From Streptomyces bungoensis (GTDB lineage: Bacteria; Actinomycetota; Actinomycetes; Streptomycetales; Streptomycetaceae): 64,000 bases of DNA. The position numbers were made by a program, and so were the translations under genes. The DNA is taken from NCBI RefSeq assembly GCF_001514215.1, contig NZ_KQ948852.1, positions 126,628-190,627 of the forward strand, given 5' to 3'. Of the stretch, positions 9,063 through 17,433 are shown piece after piece (position 1 is the stretch's first letter; the number at the start of each line of letters is the position of its first letter). The notes beneath the pieces were generated by a model that searched no databases, was not told the DNA's origin, and worked only from the letters and a program-made list of their open reading frames with translations.

Positions 9063-9576
9063 CGCGCGCCGTCGCCCCCGTCGCCGTCCGCTCCGCCCCC
9101 GGGAACGGCGCCACGGCGCCGCGGCCGCGCGGAACCCGGCCCGACCCGTGACACCCCCCTGCTCGCCCAGTATGGCGGTCGATCGCCCCGTTTTGTACGG
9201 GGCCGTTCCCACGCCCGGACCGGGCCCCGGCACGGCTCCCGGGAGGCGTTTCGACGACTGCTCGCGACCCTGATCTGCGGGAACGTGACGCACCGGCACG
9301 CACACGCCGCGCGGCCGGCGGGTGACGGCGGCGGATGCGGGGCCGGCCTGCGGCGCGGTTCGTGGACGTACGGAGGCATCGCGGCGTACGCCGCCCGCGC
9401 CACGCGCCGCTATGGCGCCTCGCGCGCCGGGCAGGAGAGGGGGTGCGCCGGCGGACGGAGGAGGCAGTCGGGAACGGCCGGGAGCCGGCCGCGCGCCCGG
9501 GGCATCCCCAGGCCGACACAGGCGACGGGGGACGCAGGCGGACACGGGGTGCGGCTGTTCCCGGTTCCGCCGGGGC
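9063..9576. other. gene-free stretch upstream of the kinase gene
   Basis: No supported gene. It contains a 7-bp hairpin (9185-9191 with 9197-9203, GCCCCGT/ACGGGGC) about 125 bp upstream of the kinase start. It also has a perfect 14-bp palindrome GCGGCGTACGCCGC (9381-9394), a possible operator. Confidence 0.4.
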
Positions 9577-9951
9577 TCAGTCCAGTGCCGCCATGAAGTC
9601 CGTGCAGGCGACGGCGCAGGCCCGGCAGGCGCTCGCGGCCGACTCGGCGCCGGACTGCTCGTCGAAGGCGTGCGCGCACTCCAGGCAGACCGAGCGGCAC
9701 CACTCCAGCTGGATCCTCATCCCCTCCTCGTCCTGACGGATCTCCTCGGACAGCACCCGGCAGGTCGCGTCGCACACCTCGGCGCACATGATGCCCAGCC
9801 GGCGCACTCGCTCCTGCCCCTCGGTGCCGTCCGGATCCAGAAGGCTCGCGCGCACCGCACACGCCCTGGCGCACTCCGTGCACGCCTGCGCGCAGGTGAA
9901 CCGGTCCTCCAGGAACCTGTAGAGCTGCTGCTGCGAAGTCGGCGGTGTCAC
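9577..9951 (-). CDS. DUF326-type Cys-rich four-helix-bundle protein
   Basis: 124 residues using GTG 9951 (no strong ribosome-binding site; the frame is open further upstream, but the promoter of the divergent gene at 10094 limits it). Thirteen cysteines fall in four helical clusters: CAQACTECARAC, CAEVCDATC, CRSVCLEC and CRACAVAC. This spacing (CxxxC/CxxC facing a helix bundle) is that of DUF326/Csp-like copper-binding proteins; binding of Cu(I) is inferred from the family, not shown. No signal peptide, so it is predicted to be cytosolic, like Csp3-type storage proteins. Divergent from a small membrane protein. Confidence 0.85.
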   Translation of the reverse strand: MTPPTSQQQLYRFLEDRFTCAQACTECARACAVRASLLDPDGTEGQERVRRLGIMCAEVCDATCRVLSEEIRQDEEGMRIQLEWCRSVCLECAHAFDEQSGAESAASACRACAVACTDFMAALD

Positions 9952-10093
9952 ACCGGGCGGGTAGCCGACCCAGGGCGCCGCAAACGCGTACAACGGGCCG
10001 GGCCTCGCCGCAACCGGGCGGGTCGCCGTGCGTCGGCGCACGCGCACGCAAGGTGTCCGGTTCGTCCCTGTCTGGGTGGGGTATTCCAGTGCT

Positions 10094-10459
10094 ATGAGTA
10101 CCGCACAGATGCAGCTGGCCGCGGCAAGCGGTCTGATGAGCCTCGTGCTCTTCGGTATAGCCGTCGGTCTGCTGGCGCTGCTCGCCGGCGGATTCTGGAT
10201 GAACTCCCGCGTCAAGTACCGCGAGCCCCCTCGCCCGCGTCCCGAGGAACAGCCGCGCCTGCCACCGGAGGGCGCGGTGCACGAGGTCCGGGAGAACCGG
10301 GAGTCCCAGGAGATTCCCCGCACCCCCGAGGGCGGCCGGGCGCTCACGCCGTACGAGCTGTCCAACATGGACACCAGGCCCTCCGACTCCAAGGAGCGCC
10401 CGCGCTGGAGCAAGGGGTCGAGCGGCTCGTTCGGCGGTGGCGGGCTCGGCGCCCACTGA
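10094..10459 (+). CDS. DUF6479-type small membrane protein
   Basis: 121 residues from ATG 10094 (MSTAQMQLAAASG). One N-terminal transmembrane helix (about 12-34, LMSLVLFGIAVGLLALLAGGFW) is followed by a polar Pro/Glu/Arg-rich tail with RTPEGGRALTPYELSN and a Gly/Ser-rich end. This matches the Streptomyces DUF6479 family of unknown function. A single-pass protein with a cytoplasmic tail is the likely topology. Confidence 0.82.
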   Translation: MSTAQMQLAAASGLMSLVLFGIAVGLLALLAGGFWMNSRVKYREPPRPRPEEQPRLPPEGAVHEVRENRESQEIPRTPEGGRALTPYELSNMDTRPSDSKERPRWSKGSSGSFGGGGLGAH

Positions 10460-10519
10460 ACCGGACCCCGGCGACGGACGATCAGCCTTCGAACGGCCCG
10501 CGTCGGCCGCCCCGCACCG

Positions 10520-10975
10520 TCAGGAACCCAGCCTGACGGCGTCCAGGCGGCCGACGCGGGCCACGTTGCGCACGTCCTCCGGGTCCCGGCTGGGCTCGGC
10601 CGCGAACCAGGCGTCGAGGATCTCCGTCAGGACCGCGGCGGAGGTGAGCCGCAGGCTGAGCGCGAGGACGTTGGCGTCGTTCCAGCGCCGCGCGCCCTCG
10701 GCCGTCGCGGCGTCCGTGCACAGGGCCGCGCGGACGCCCGGCACCTTGTTCGCCGCGATGGAGGCGCCGGTGCCGGTCCAGCAGCACACCACCGCCTGGT
10801 CGGCCGCACCTTGGGCCACGTCCTGGGCGGCCGCCTCGGAGCAGACCGCCCACTGCGCGTCGGCGCCGGGCCGCAGGGCGCCGTGCTCGCGCACCTCGTG
10901 GCCGCGCCTGCGCAGTTCCCCGACGAGGAGACGGGCGACGGGTTCGTCCATGTCGGAGGAGACGGAGATCCGCAT
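10520..10975 (-). CDS. RpiB/LacAB-family sugar-phosphate isomerase-like protein
   Basis: 151 residues from ATG 10975. It shows the RpiB fold signatures: N-terminal MRISVSSDMDE, a cysteine-containing loop CCWTGTGASIAANKVPGVRAA (about 68-88) and WNDANVLALSLR (about 98-109). Family members interconvert aldose and ketose phosphates such as ribose-5-P/ribulose-5-P. The usual CGTGIG active-site loop is altered to CWTGTG, so the substrate may differ from ribose-5-P. A strong hairpin lies upstream at 11010. Confidence 0.85.
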   Translation of the reverse strand: MRISVSSDMDEPVARLLVGELRRRGHEVREHGALRPGADAQWAVCSEAAAQDVAQGAADQAVVCCWTGTGASIAANKVPGVRAALCTDAATAEGARRWNDANVLALSLRLTSAAVLTEILDAWFAAEPSRDPEDVRNVARVGRLDAVRLGS

Positions 10976-11376
10976 ACGGCGAGCCTATCCGGTCCGTCGC
11001 CGGGCATGAAGCGGCTCCGGAGGCGTCCGGTGACGCCTCCGGAGCCGCTGCCAGTGGCGGGCGCCAGGTGGGGCTCAGGGGTGCTCGGGCTGCTGCGCGG
11101 CGGCACTCCGCAGCCCCTGCCGTCGCCCTTGACGCCCTTGTCCGAGCCGTGGGGGCGGGCGCCCGCGCCGCGTCCGGTCGTCCGGCGGGCCCTGAGTTCG
11201 CCGCCGTCCTGCGGGGTGGCGCCTCCCTTGTCACCGCGCCGCTGTCCGGGCTGCTGCGGATGGGACAGGCGCGAGGCTCCCTCCGGGTGTACGTGTTCCG
11301 TGCGCGGTCCGGCCGGGTCCCCACGGGGGGCGGCTGACGCACGCCGTCGGACGGCCGCCCTCGCACGTGCGTCGCC
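10976..11376. other. gene-free stretch with a strong hairpin
   Basis: No ORF is convincing. A leftward Gly/Arg-rich frame is open here but has no good start and poor composition. The main feature is the 18-bp hairpin at 11010-11049. Confidence 0.4.
11010..11049. terminator. strong 18-bp perfect inverted repeat
   Basis: Arms 11010-11027 and 11032-11049 pair perfectly around a CGGT loop. It sits 35 nt upstream of the RpiB-like start and about 330 nt downstream of the STAS-ANTAR-GAF stop. It could insulate the two leftward genes by terminating read-through. Confidence 0.6.
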
Positions 11377-12630
11377 TCAGGACACGCGTCGCTCCGCGAG
11401 CGTCCGGTGCAGATGCTCCAGCGCGTCGAGCAGGACCGAGCGGTGGTACCAGCTCAGCCAGGCAGCGGTGTCGGCGGCCAGCAGGCCGAGGGCCTCGGCA
11501 CGCGCGGCCGTGGCGCGGTGTCCGGGCACCGTCCAGAGCAGGGTGATCACGCCGGTGCAGAAGCCGGCCGGGGAGACGACCGGGACGGTGTGCAGGGCGC
11601 GGGCGCCCGTGACCAGCAGGGCGCGCCGGACCTCGTCGGACAGCAGCGGCTCCCCGGCCACGTCGGGCACGGTGACCGGGCGGCCCCGGGCCCGGGCGGC
11701 CGCGTCGGCCGAACCCTCGGCCCGGCCGCGGACGAGGTGGTCGAGAAACCTTTCGTCACAGCCGTGGTGGGTCTCCAGCATCAGGGCGTTCACCGCGGGG
11801 TCGACCAGCTGGACGTACCCGGCGGGGGCCCGCCCGAGGGCCAGCGCCTCGTGCAGCACGGCGTCGATCATCTGCCGCCGGCAGCGCGGGTCCCGGCTGC
11901 CGCGGACCAGCGTCCGCAGCGGCGGCACGGGCAGCGGGCGCCGCCCGGGGAACCACACCCCGCCCTCCGGGGCGCGGGCCACGACCACGGCGGAGACCAG
12001 CACCCGCAGCGGCACGTTGAACCGCTGGGACGCCTCGCGCAGCACCCGGAAGGCGCTCGCCGAGTCGGGCAGGCCGTAGCGGGCCATGAGGGTGCCCTGG
12101 GCCATGCCGATCACCGGCGCGGTGCGCACCCGGGCGCGCAGGGCGCGGACCTCCTTGTGCAGGTCCTCGTACGAAGGCCGCAGCGGGTCGGCGATCTGCG
12201 AGTGCCAGACCGGCAGGTCCTCCGCCTGGGACGCCGCACGGGCCGGCTCGCGCAGCGCCTCGTCGAGGGTGGCGTACAGCCGGACGCCGTCGAGGCGGGC
12301 CAGGTGCACCGCCTCCCGGACGCCGGGGCGGGCCCGCACGATGATCAGGTCGGGGCGGCCGGTGCGGGCCCGGGCGGTCTCGCTGAGCGTGCGCAGGACC
12401 GCCGCGCCGCCGAGCTGCACGTGCCCCATGTCGAGGACGGGCCGCAGCCCGGCGCGGTCGGCCTGCTCCAGGTGGGTGCGCAGGGCGTCCGACCACTCCG
12501 CCGCCCCGAGCGCGTCCAGGGTGCCGGACAGGCGCAGGAGCAGGGCGCCTTCGGCGGGCGGGCCCTCGACGACGGACGACTCGATGACGAGCGGGGCCGG
12601 TGGGCCCGGGCGGCCGGAAGAACGTTTCAT
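11377..12630 (-). CDS. STAS-ANTAR-GAF regulatory protein
   Basis: 417 residues from ATG 12630; a GTG at 12654 with a better-placed AGGAAGAGG upstream is the alternative start. Order: an N-terminal STAS-like domain (about 15-125, LRLSGTLDALGAAEW...VLDMGHVQLGG...VRLYATLDEAL); an ANTAR-type helical region (about 155-215, IGMAQGTLMARYGLPDSASAFRVLREASQRFN); then a C-terminal GAF-like sensor (about 265-390). ANTAR domains bind paired hairpins in nascent RNA to cause antitermination, while STAS domains bind anti-sigma kinases. Their combination suggests a switch between partner-protein control and RNA binding; this is inference. The next STAS gene upstream (13234-12770) is on the same strand. Confidence 0.85.
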   Translation of the reverse strand: MKRSSGRPGPPAPLVIESSVVEGPPAEGALLLRLSGTLDALGAAEWSDALRTHLEQADRAGLRPVLDMGHVQLGGAAVLRTLSETARARTGRPDLIIVRARPGVREAVHLARLDGVRLYATLDEALREPARAASQAEDLPVWHSQIADPLRPSYEDLHKEVRALRARVRTAPVIGMAQGTLMARYGLPDSASAFRVLREASQRFNVPLRVLVSAVVVARAPEGGVWFPGRRPLPVPPLRTLVRGSRDPRCRRQMIDAVLHEALALGRAPAGYVQLVDPAVNALMLETHHGCDERFLDHLVRGRAEGSADAAARARGRPVTVPDVAGEPLLSDEVRRALLVTGARALHTVPVVSPAGFCTGVITLLWTVPGHRATAARAEALGLLAADTAAWLSWYHRSVLLDALEHLHRTLAERRVS

Positions 12631-12769
12631 CGCAACACCACACCAGGACGTCACAGGGAACTGGCAAGGCCTCTTCCTGACCTTGAACCACCTTGCACGG
12701 TCGCCGTTCGGCTCTCAACCGCAGCGAGGCCGTGCCGGCGGCCGGCCGGGCCGGCCTCCGTGGCCGCGC

Positions 12770-13234
12770 TCAGCCGCCGGCCGGGCCGGCCCCCGGTCCC
12801 TGCCCCGCACCCGCCTGCGCTTGCGCCTCCAGGGAGTGCACGGCGGACGCCAGGGTGGCGTGGGCGCGGACGCCCGGCAGGCCGGCCAGCCGGAGCGCCT
12901 CGCGCACATGGGGTCTGGGCTGCACGATCGGCAGGCAGCGGCCGGCCAGGGCGAGCCCGCCGGTGGCCCGGTCCAGCGAGCGCACGGCGACGGCGCTGGC
13001 CAGGTACAGCTCGGCCATGTCCAGTACCGCGGCTTCCCCGGCCCGGTCGGCCTCGGCGAGATGGCCGGCGAGGGACTCGGAGAACTCGGCGGCGTTGGAC
13101 GCGTCGACGGTGCCGCGTGCCTTCAGCACGGTGATGCCGCCTCCGCCGGGTCGGCGCTCCCGGACGGCCCGCAGGTGCAGCGGAGCGGGGCCGGCCGGGC
13201 GGACGCGGGCGGAGGACAGCTGACCTTGTTCCAT
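12770..13234 (-). CDS. STAS-domain protein (anti-sigma factor antagonist-like)
   Basis: 154 residues from ATG 13234, with AGGAAG about 13 nt upstream. The single STAS domain covers about 32-135: TVLKARGTVDASNAAEF, then AAVLDMAELYLASAVAVRSLDR. In SpoIIAA-type antagonists the DMS/DLS Ser is phosphorylated; here the site reads DMAELYLAS, so the usual Ser is not at the standard place. The tail is Ala/Gly-rich. Its neighbour encodes another STAS protein, suggesting that the two act in one switch. Confidence 0.8.
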   Translation of the reverse strand: MEQGQLSSARVRPAGPAPLHLRAVRERRPGGGGITVLKARGTVDASNAAEFSESLAGHLAEADRAGEAAVLDMAELYLASAVAVRSLDRATGGLALAGRCLPIVQPRPHVREALRLAGLPGVRAHATLASAVHSLEAQAQAGAGQGPGAGPAGG

Positions 13235-13366
13235 GGGAAGGGGCTTCCTGCTCGGGAGGGGATCAGCCGGCCGCGTCTTGACCGGGAGGGGACCACTGTG
13301 CCCCTCGGGGATGCCCGGTGCAACGACAGGTCCGGGCGTGTCGCGGCCCGGCCGGAGGCCGCCCGC

Positions 13367-13740
13367 TCACCCGACGTACCGCCGGGCCGGCGAGGCGCGG
13401 CGGGCCAGCCCGAGCGTGGCGATCCGGTGTTCGAGCTCGGGCGGCACGGGGTCGCGCCGGCGCAGCACCCAGGGCAGTCCGGCGGTGGCGTGGGCGAACG
13501 CGCGCACGGACGCGGCGTCGTGCGGGACGGTGCGGATCAGGTGGCCGGTCCGGCCCAGGGCGGGCAGCAGGGGCCGACGCAGCCAGGTGAACCACAGGGT
13601 GTTGTCGTGCAGGCCGAGGACGCGGCGAGCGGTGCTGTCGCGCAGCCGGACGCCTGGTGGTGAACGGTGAGGTCCTCGCCGTGGGCGAGCCACCAGCCCT
13701 GCCGGAGCAGGTCGCAGTGCGGGGGCGTGGCGGACGGGCG
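13367..13740 (-). pseudogene. frameshifted hypothetical gene
   Basis: An open leftward frame 13693-13367 reads LRDSTARRVLGLHDNTLWFTWL... to RRYVG. The adjacent frame upstream, open from 13740, reads HCDLLRQGWWLAHGEDLTVHH, which looks like real protein running into it. Joining the two at about 13645-13660 needs one base change. I see no start codon with a ribosome-binding site for the upstream part and do not recognise the family. Alternatively the 108-codon frame from ATG 13693 is a short intact gene. Confidence 0.4.
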
Positions 13741-13885
13741 TCAGGGGGTGGGGACGGCGTCCACGCTCGTCCGGCCGGGACGGCGGGGAACGCCGGGACC
13801 CTGCCCATGGTCATGCGCGACCGCCGCGGCACCGCGCACGCCCACGTTCGGCGGACCGGTCCCCCGCGCGATGCCCGGAGCGTGC

Positions 13886-14442
13886 TCACTGGACCTGCGC
13901 CACCTCCACAGCCGTACGGACCGACCGGAGCTGCATCAGGCACGCGGCCGCCACCTCGCCGGTGCCGAGGCGCAGCAGGCGGGCGTCGGGGATGCGGCCG
14001 TGGGGGTCGCCGGGCGGTCCGGGCCGCCACAGGGCCAGGTGGTCCGGGCTGGGGGGCGGGCCCCACAGCCGTGGGGAGACCGGTCCGAAGAGGGTGACCG
14101 AGCGGGTGCCGTGGGCCACGGCGAGGTGGGCAAGGCCGGTGTCCCCGCTGAGCATCAGGGCCGCCTCGGCCACCAGCGCCGACAGCTCGGCGTGGGGCAG
14201 GCCGCCGGCCAGCACGTCGGACGCGGGGAGCCCGCTGCGCTCGGCGACCGACCGTACGAGGGCGTCCTCGCCGGGGCCGCCGGTGAGGACCACGCGGTGC
14301 CCGGTCGCGCGCAGGCACCGTACGACCGCGGCGAACCGCTCCCCCGGCCAGCGGCGGGACCCCGAGGCCGCGCCCGGGTGCACCAGCACCGCGCCCGGCG
14401 CCGGGGACGGCGCGGCGGGACGGGGCAGGCACAGGTCGAGGG
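13886..14442 (-). pseudogene. C-terminal half of a GT9 (heptosyltransferase-like) glycosyltransferase
   Basis: About 185 codons starting at LDLCLPRPAAP and running to the stop at 13886. It shows the donor-binding half of GT9: VLVHPGAASGSRRWPGERF, VVLTGGPGEDALV and LMLSGDTGLAHLA. The acceptor-binding N-terminal half and its start are missing. The sequence joins directly, in a different frame, to the truncated GT4-like gene at 14443. Last gene of the glycan operon; not expected to be active. Confidence 0.75.
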
Positions 14443-15216
14443 GGCCTCGCGGACCTCGGTGGTGTCCAGGGCGACGACCGGCATGCCCAGGAGCATGGCC
14501 TCCAGCAGGGACAGGCCGAGCGAGGTCCAGCGCACGGGGTGCAGGTAGAGCCGGCAGCGCGCCATCTCCCGGTGCAGCGCGTGCTGGGGCAGGTCCCGGG
14601 CGCGGCAGCGCTCGGGCGGCAGGCCCAGGTGCCCGGGCAGGCCCTCGGTGCGCATCCCGAAGACGTCCAGGGGCGCGCAGCGGGCGAAGCGGGGCAGCAG
14701 GTCGGTTCCGGTGGTGCGGCCCCTGCGCACGGGTTCGTTGACGACGACCGCGGCGCGCCGCTCGGTGCCGGTCCACAAGGGGCCGGAGTCGATGATGCCG
14801 TGCTCCACGACCTCGGTGGGGGCCCTGCCGTTGTCCCACATCAGCCGGTTGAAGTGGGTGACGTGGACGACGGGGATCTCGGTCTGCCCGGCGAGGGGGT
14901 GGACCTGGCGCTCCGGACTCTCGTCGGGGCTGTTGTGCTCGACGTACACGGCGGGCACGTCCACGCCGGGGCGGCGGCCGGTCCAGCGCCGGGCCAGCTC
15001 GGGTTCGTGCGGGCGCTGCAGCACCATCAGGTCGATGTCGGCGTCCCGGAGTTGCGCCGGGGCGCGTTCCTCGACGGTCCTCGGCCAGTCCCAGGTCACC
15101 GCCCGGCCGAGTCCGTCGGGGCCGCGGTCGCCGGTGACCGGGACCAGGTAGGTGTGCGGGCCCTGCACGAATGCGGTGAGCCAGGATCCGTGCACGTGCC
15201 AGACGAGGATGTTCAT
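14443..15216 (-). pseudogene. GT4-like glycosyltransferase lacking its C-terminus
   Basis: Starts at ATG 15216, overlapping the GT9 stop (ATGA). About 258 codons are native: MNILVWHVHGSW start, VEHNSPDES, HVTHFNRLMW, VVEHGIID and the GT-B donor-site region SLGLSLLEAMLLGMPVVALDTTEVREA. The gene then breaks off at 14443, where family members still have about 60-80 residues. The frame runs on into the neighbouring GT9 remnant in the wrong frame until a stop at 14155. The glycosyltransferase is therefore truncated within its C-terminal Rossmann domain. Confidence 0.75.
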
Positions 15217-16224
15217 GAGCGCCGCTCCTGGATGAGCTTGTGCACCGCGCGCAGCACGTCCTGTCCGGTGACCTCCTCCAGGCAGGGGTGTCCGGGCACC
15301 GGGCAGGTCAGGGCCCTGGTGTCCGCGCACGGCGCCGACCGGTCGCCGAGCAGGATGGCGGGGACGCCGTACGGTGCCCAGCGGCCGGCCGGGACCACCG
15401 GCGCGAACAGCGACACGACGGGTGTGCCGACGGCTGCCGCCAGGTGGGCGGGGCCGGTGTTGGCGCTGATCACGGCGTCGGCCAGGCGCAGCACTCCGGC
15501 GAGGGCGCGCGGGGTGGTGCGGCCGCCGAGGTCCACGGCGAGGGAGCCGGCGACCTCGCGGGTGAGCGCGGTCTCGCCGGGCCCTCCGGTGACGACCACG
15601 CGGTGCCCGGCGTCGGTGAGCAGCGCGACGGCCTCCGCGCAGCGGCGCGGGCTCCAGGCACGGGCGGGGGGCGCTGGCGCCGGGGTGCAGCACGACGTAG
15701 GGGCCGTTGCCGGTCAGGGCGCTGGTGTCCGGCGGGCGCAGCACGCGCAGGCGGCCGTCGTCGCCGGGCGGGGGCGGGAAGCCCAAGGCGGCCGCCGTGT
15801 CGAGCGCGGCCTCGGCCTCGTGCCGCCCTTCCCGCCGCCGCTGGCGCACGTCCAGCAGCCGGCCGGGGTGGTCGACGCTGTCGGCGCCGATGAGCCGTAT
15901 GCCCGCGAGCCGCAGCAGGAGGGCGGTCGGCAGGGGGCTCTGGTGGAAGGAGGTGAGGACGAGCGCGGTGTCGCAGGCGGCGGCGCGCAGGCGGGCCAGC
16001 AGCCCCTCGACGTCCGCCGCGCTCACCGGCGGCGGGTCGAACCCCTCCCAGGGCGCCTCCCACACCAGCACCTCGTCGACGCCGGGCAGCAGCCGCGCGG
16101 CGTCCGCACCGCGCGGCCCGCAGAGCATGGTCACGTGCGAGCACCGCGCGGCGACGGCGCGGACGGCGGGACCGGCGAGCAGCACGTCCCCGAAGCTGTC
16201 GAGCCGGACGACGAGCGCCTTCAC
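15213..16224 (-). pseudogene. GT9 (heptosyltransferase-like) glycosyltransferase with one frameshift
   Basis: Best start GTG 16224, forming a GTGA overlap with the frame upstream. The N-terminal half reads VKALVVRLDSFGDVLLAGPA (nucleotide-sugar GT9 signature), TSFHQSPLPTALLLRL and YVVLHPGASAP. At a run of six G (15666-15671, + strand) the frame shifts by one, then continues ARAWSPRRCAEAV, VVVTGGPGETAL, VISANTGPAHLAA to the stop at 15213. With the base removed it is a normal ~337-residue GT9. Either a homopolymer sequencing error or a recent inactivating insertion. Confidence 0.8.
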
Positions 16225-16973
16225 CGCGGCCACCCCCCGTCACGGCGGAGGGCCGTCGGCTCCGGCTCCGGCCGCGTGCCGTCGTGGCGGTGGCGCGCAT
16301 CGGTCCGCACGGCCCGGGCGCGGGCCCCGAGGCCCGTGTGCGCCTCCGTCCCGCCGGGGCCGCCGTGTCCGTCCGCGCCCGCCGGCCGCCCGACGGGCCC
16401 GCGGCTCACCGGGACACGGGGCGCTTGCCGTGCTTCCCTCCCGCTGCCGCCCGGCTCGCGGTGCCCGGGCGTCTCGTCCCGCCGGCGGGCAGACCTGGCC
16501 GGCGCCTGCGCGCGGGGCCCGGGCCCGCCGGAGACCGGGGGCGCCTGCGGCGTGTCGAGCCCACCGCCGCCGGGGGCCCTGGATCCGTGGGCATCCGGCT
16601 CACCGCCGCTGGAGAGCAGGAAGGCGTGCGTGCCGCGAGACCTCCCGCCACAGTCCATGGGCGGGTTCGGTTCCGCGTCGCTCCAGCCGCGGCCCGACCG
16701 ATCGGACGGGTCTGCCGGTGCAGGGACGGAGGACTGCTGGGGGTCCGGGCCGCCGCCGGGACCGGGGGAAGCGTGGGGCACGTCCGGTCGACCGTCGCCG
16801 CGCTCGGCGCTCCGGATCGCCTCCGCCCGCCGGCCGGCGGACCCACCGGGCCTCTGCGCGCCCGAGGGCGCGTACGGGGACGTGTCCCGGCCGCTGGTTC
16901 GCTCCTCGAGCACCGTGCGCAGTGCGGTCAGGGGGTCTCGGGCGGTGAGGGGCGCGTACCGGGTGATCTCGTC
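16221..16973 (-). other. probable real 3' end of the GmhB-like gene in the shifted frame
   Basis: After frame correction the HAD protein continues DEITRYAPLTARDPLTALRTVLEER and then about 210 residues of Pro/Gly/Arg/Ser-rich low-complexity sequence, ending with TGA at 16221-16223. That TGA overlaps GTG 16224 of the GT9 gene, the same GTGA junction as elsewhere in the operon. This supports translation of the whole stretch, although such a long disordered tail is unusual for GmhB enzymes. Confidence 0.5.
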
Positions 16974-17433
16974 GGGGGCTGGCCGGGTTGGGGACCAGGA
17001 CGGCTCGGGCGCCTGCCGCGTGGGCGGCCTCGATGTCGGCGGCGATGTCGCCGATCACCAGGCACCGGGCCGGGGGGACGCCGAGGCGGGCGGCCGCCGT
17101 GAGGATCAGGCCGGGGCGGGGCTTGCGGCAGGGGCAGCCGGCGTCAGGGGCGTGCGGGCAGTAGAGCCAGGTGTCCAGGCCGCCGAGCAGCCGGTCCGCG
17201 CGGGCGTTGACGGCGTCGACCTGGCCGGCGTTGAGCAGGCCCCGGCCGATGCCGGACTGGTTGCTGACCACGGCGGTGGCCAGGCCCGCGGCGCGTGCGA
17301 GCGCCACCGCCCCCGCCGCGCCGGGCAGCAGGCGGACGCGGTCCGGGTCGCCGTTGTACGGCACGTCCGCCACGAGCGTGCCGTCCCGGTCGAACAGCAC
17401 GGCCTGGACGGGCAGCGGGCTCTCGGTGCTCAC
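16600..17433 (-). CDS. D-glycero-manno-heptose bisphosphate phosphatase-like HAD hydrolase (GmhB type)
   Basis: Starts at GTG 17433 (GTGA overlap with GT2). HAD motifs: VLFDRDGT (12-19, nucleophile Asp15), SNQSG (57-61), and CRKPRPG plus VIGDIAADIEAA. A zinc-binding loop with C92, H94, C100 and C102 (CPHAPDAGCPCRKP) is diagnostic of the GmhB/histidinol-phosphatase branch that dephosphorylates heptose 1,7-bisphosphate. As sequenced, the frame leaves the family at about residue 152 (VLVPNPASP) and runs Arg/Pro-rich to 16600. Removing one base from the G5 run 16974-16978 restores DEITRYAPLTARDPLTALRTV and a stop at 16221 that overlaps the next start, so a frameshift is likely. The catalytic domain itself is complete. 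Confidence 0.78.
   Translation of the reverse strand: MSTESPLPVQAVLFDRDGTLVADVPYNGDPDRVRLLPGAAGAVALARAAGLATAVVSNQSGIGRGLLNAGQVDAVNARADRLLGGLDTWLYCPHAPDAGCPCRKPRPGLILTAAARLGVPPARCLVIGDIAADIEAAHAAGARAVLVPNPASPRRDHPVRAPHRPRPPDRTAHGARGANQRPGHVPVRALGRAEARWVRRPAGGGDPERRARRRSTGRAPRFPRSRRRPGPPAVLRPCTGRPVRSVGPRLERRGTEPAHGLWREVSRHARLPALQRR

Noticed and set aside
11068..11337. Small rightward ORF (89 codons) and an overlapping leftward Gly/Arg-rich frame
   Set aside because: No ribosome-binding site, poor composition, and both strands equally open.
13886..16233. Lipopolysaccharide core synthesis in the Gram-negative sense
   Set aside because: Other genes are clearly actinobacterial and no lipid A genes are present; the GT9/GmhB set is treated as part of a different glycan.
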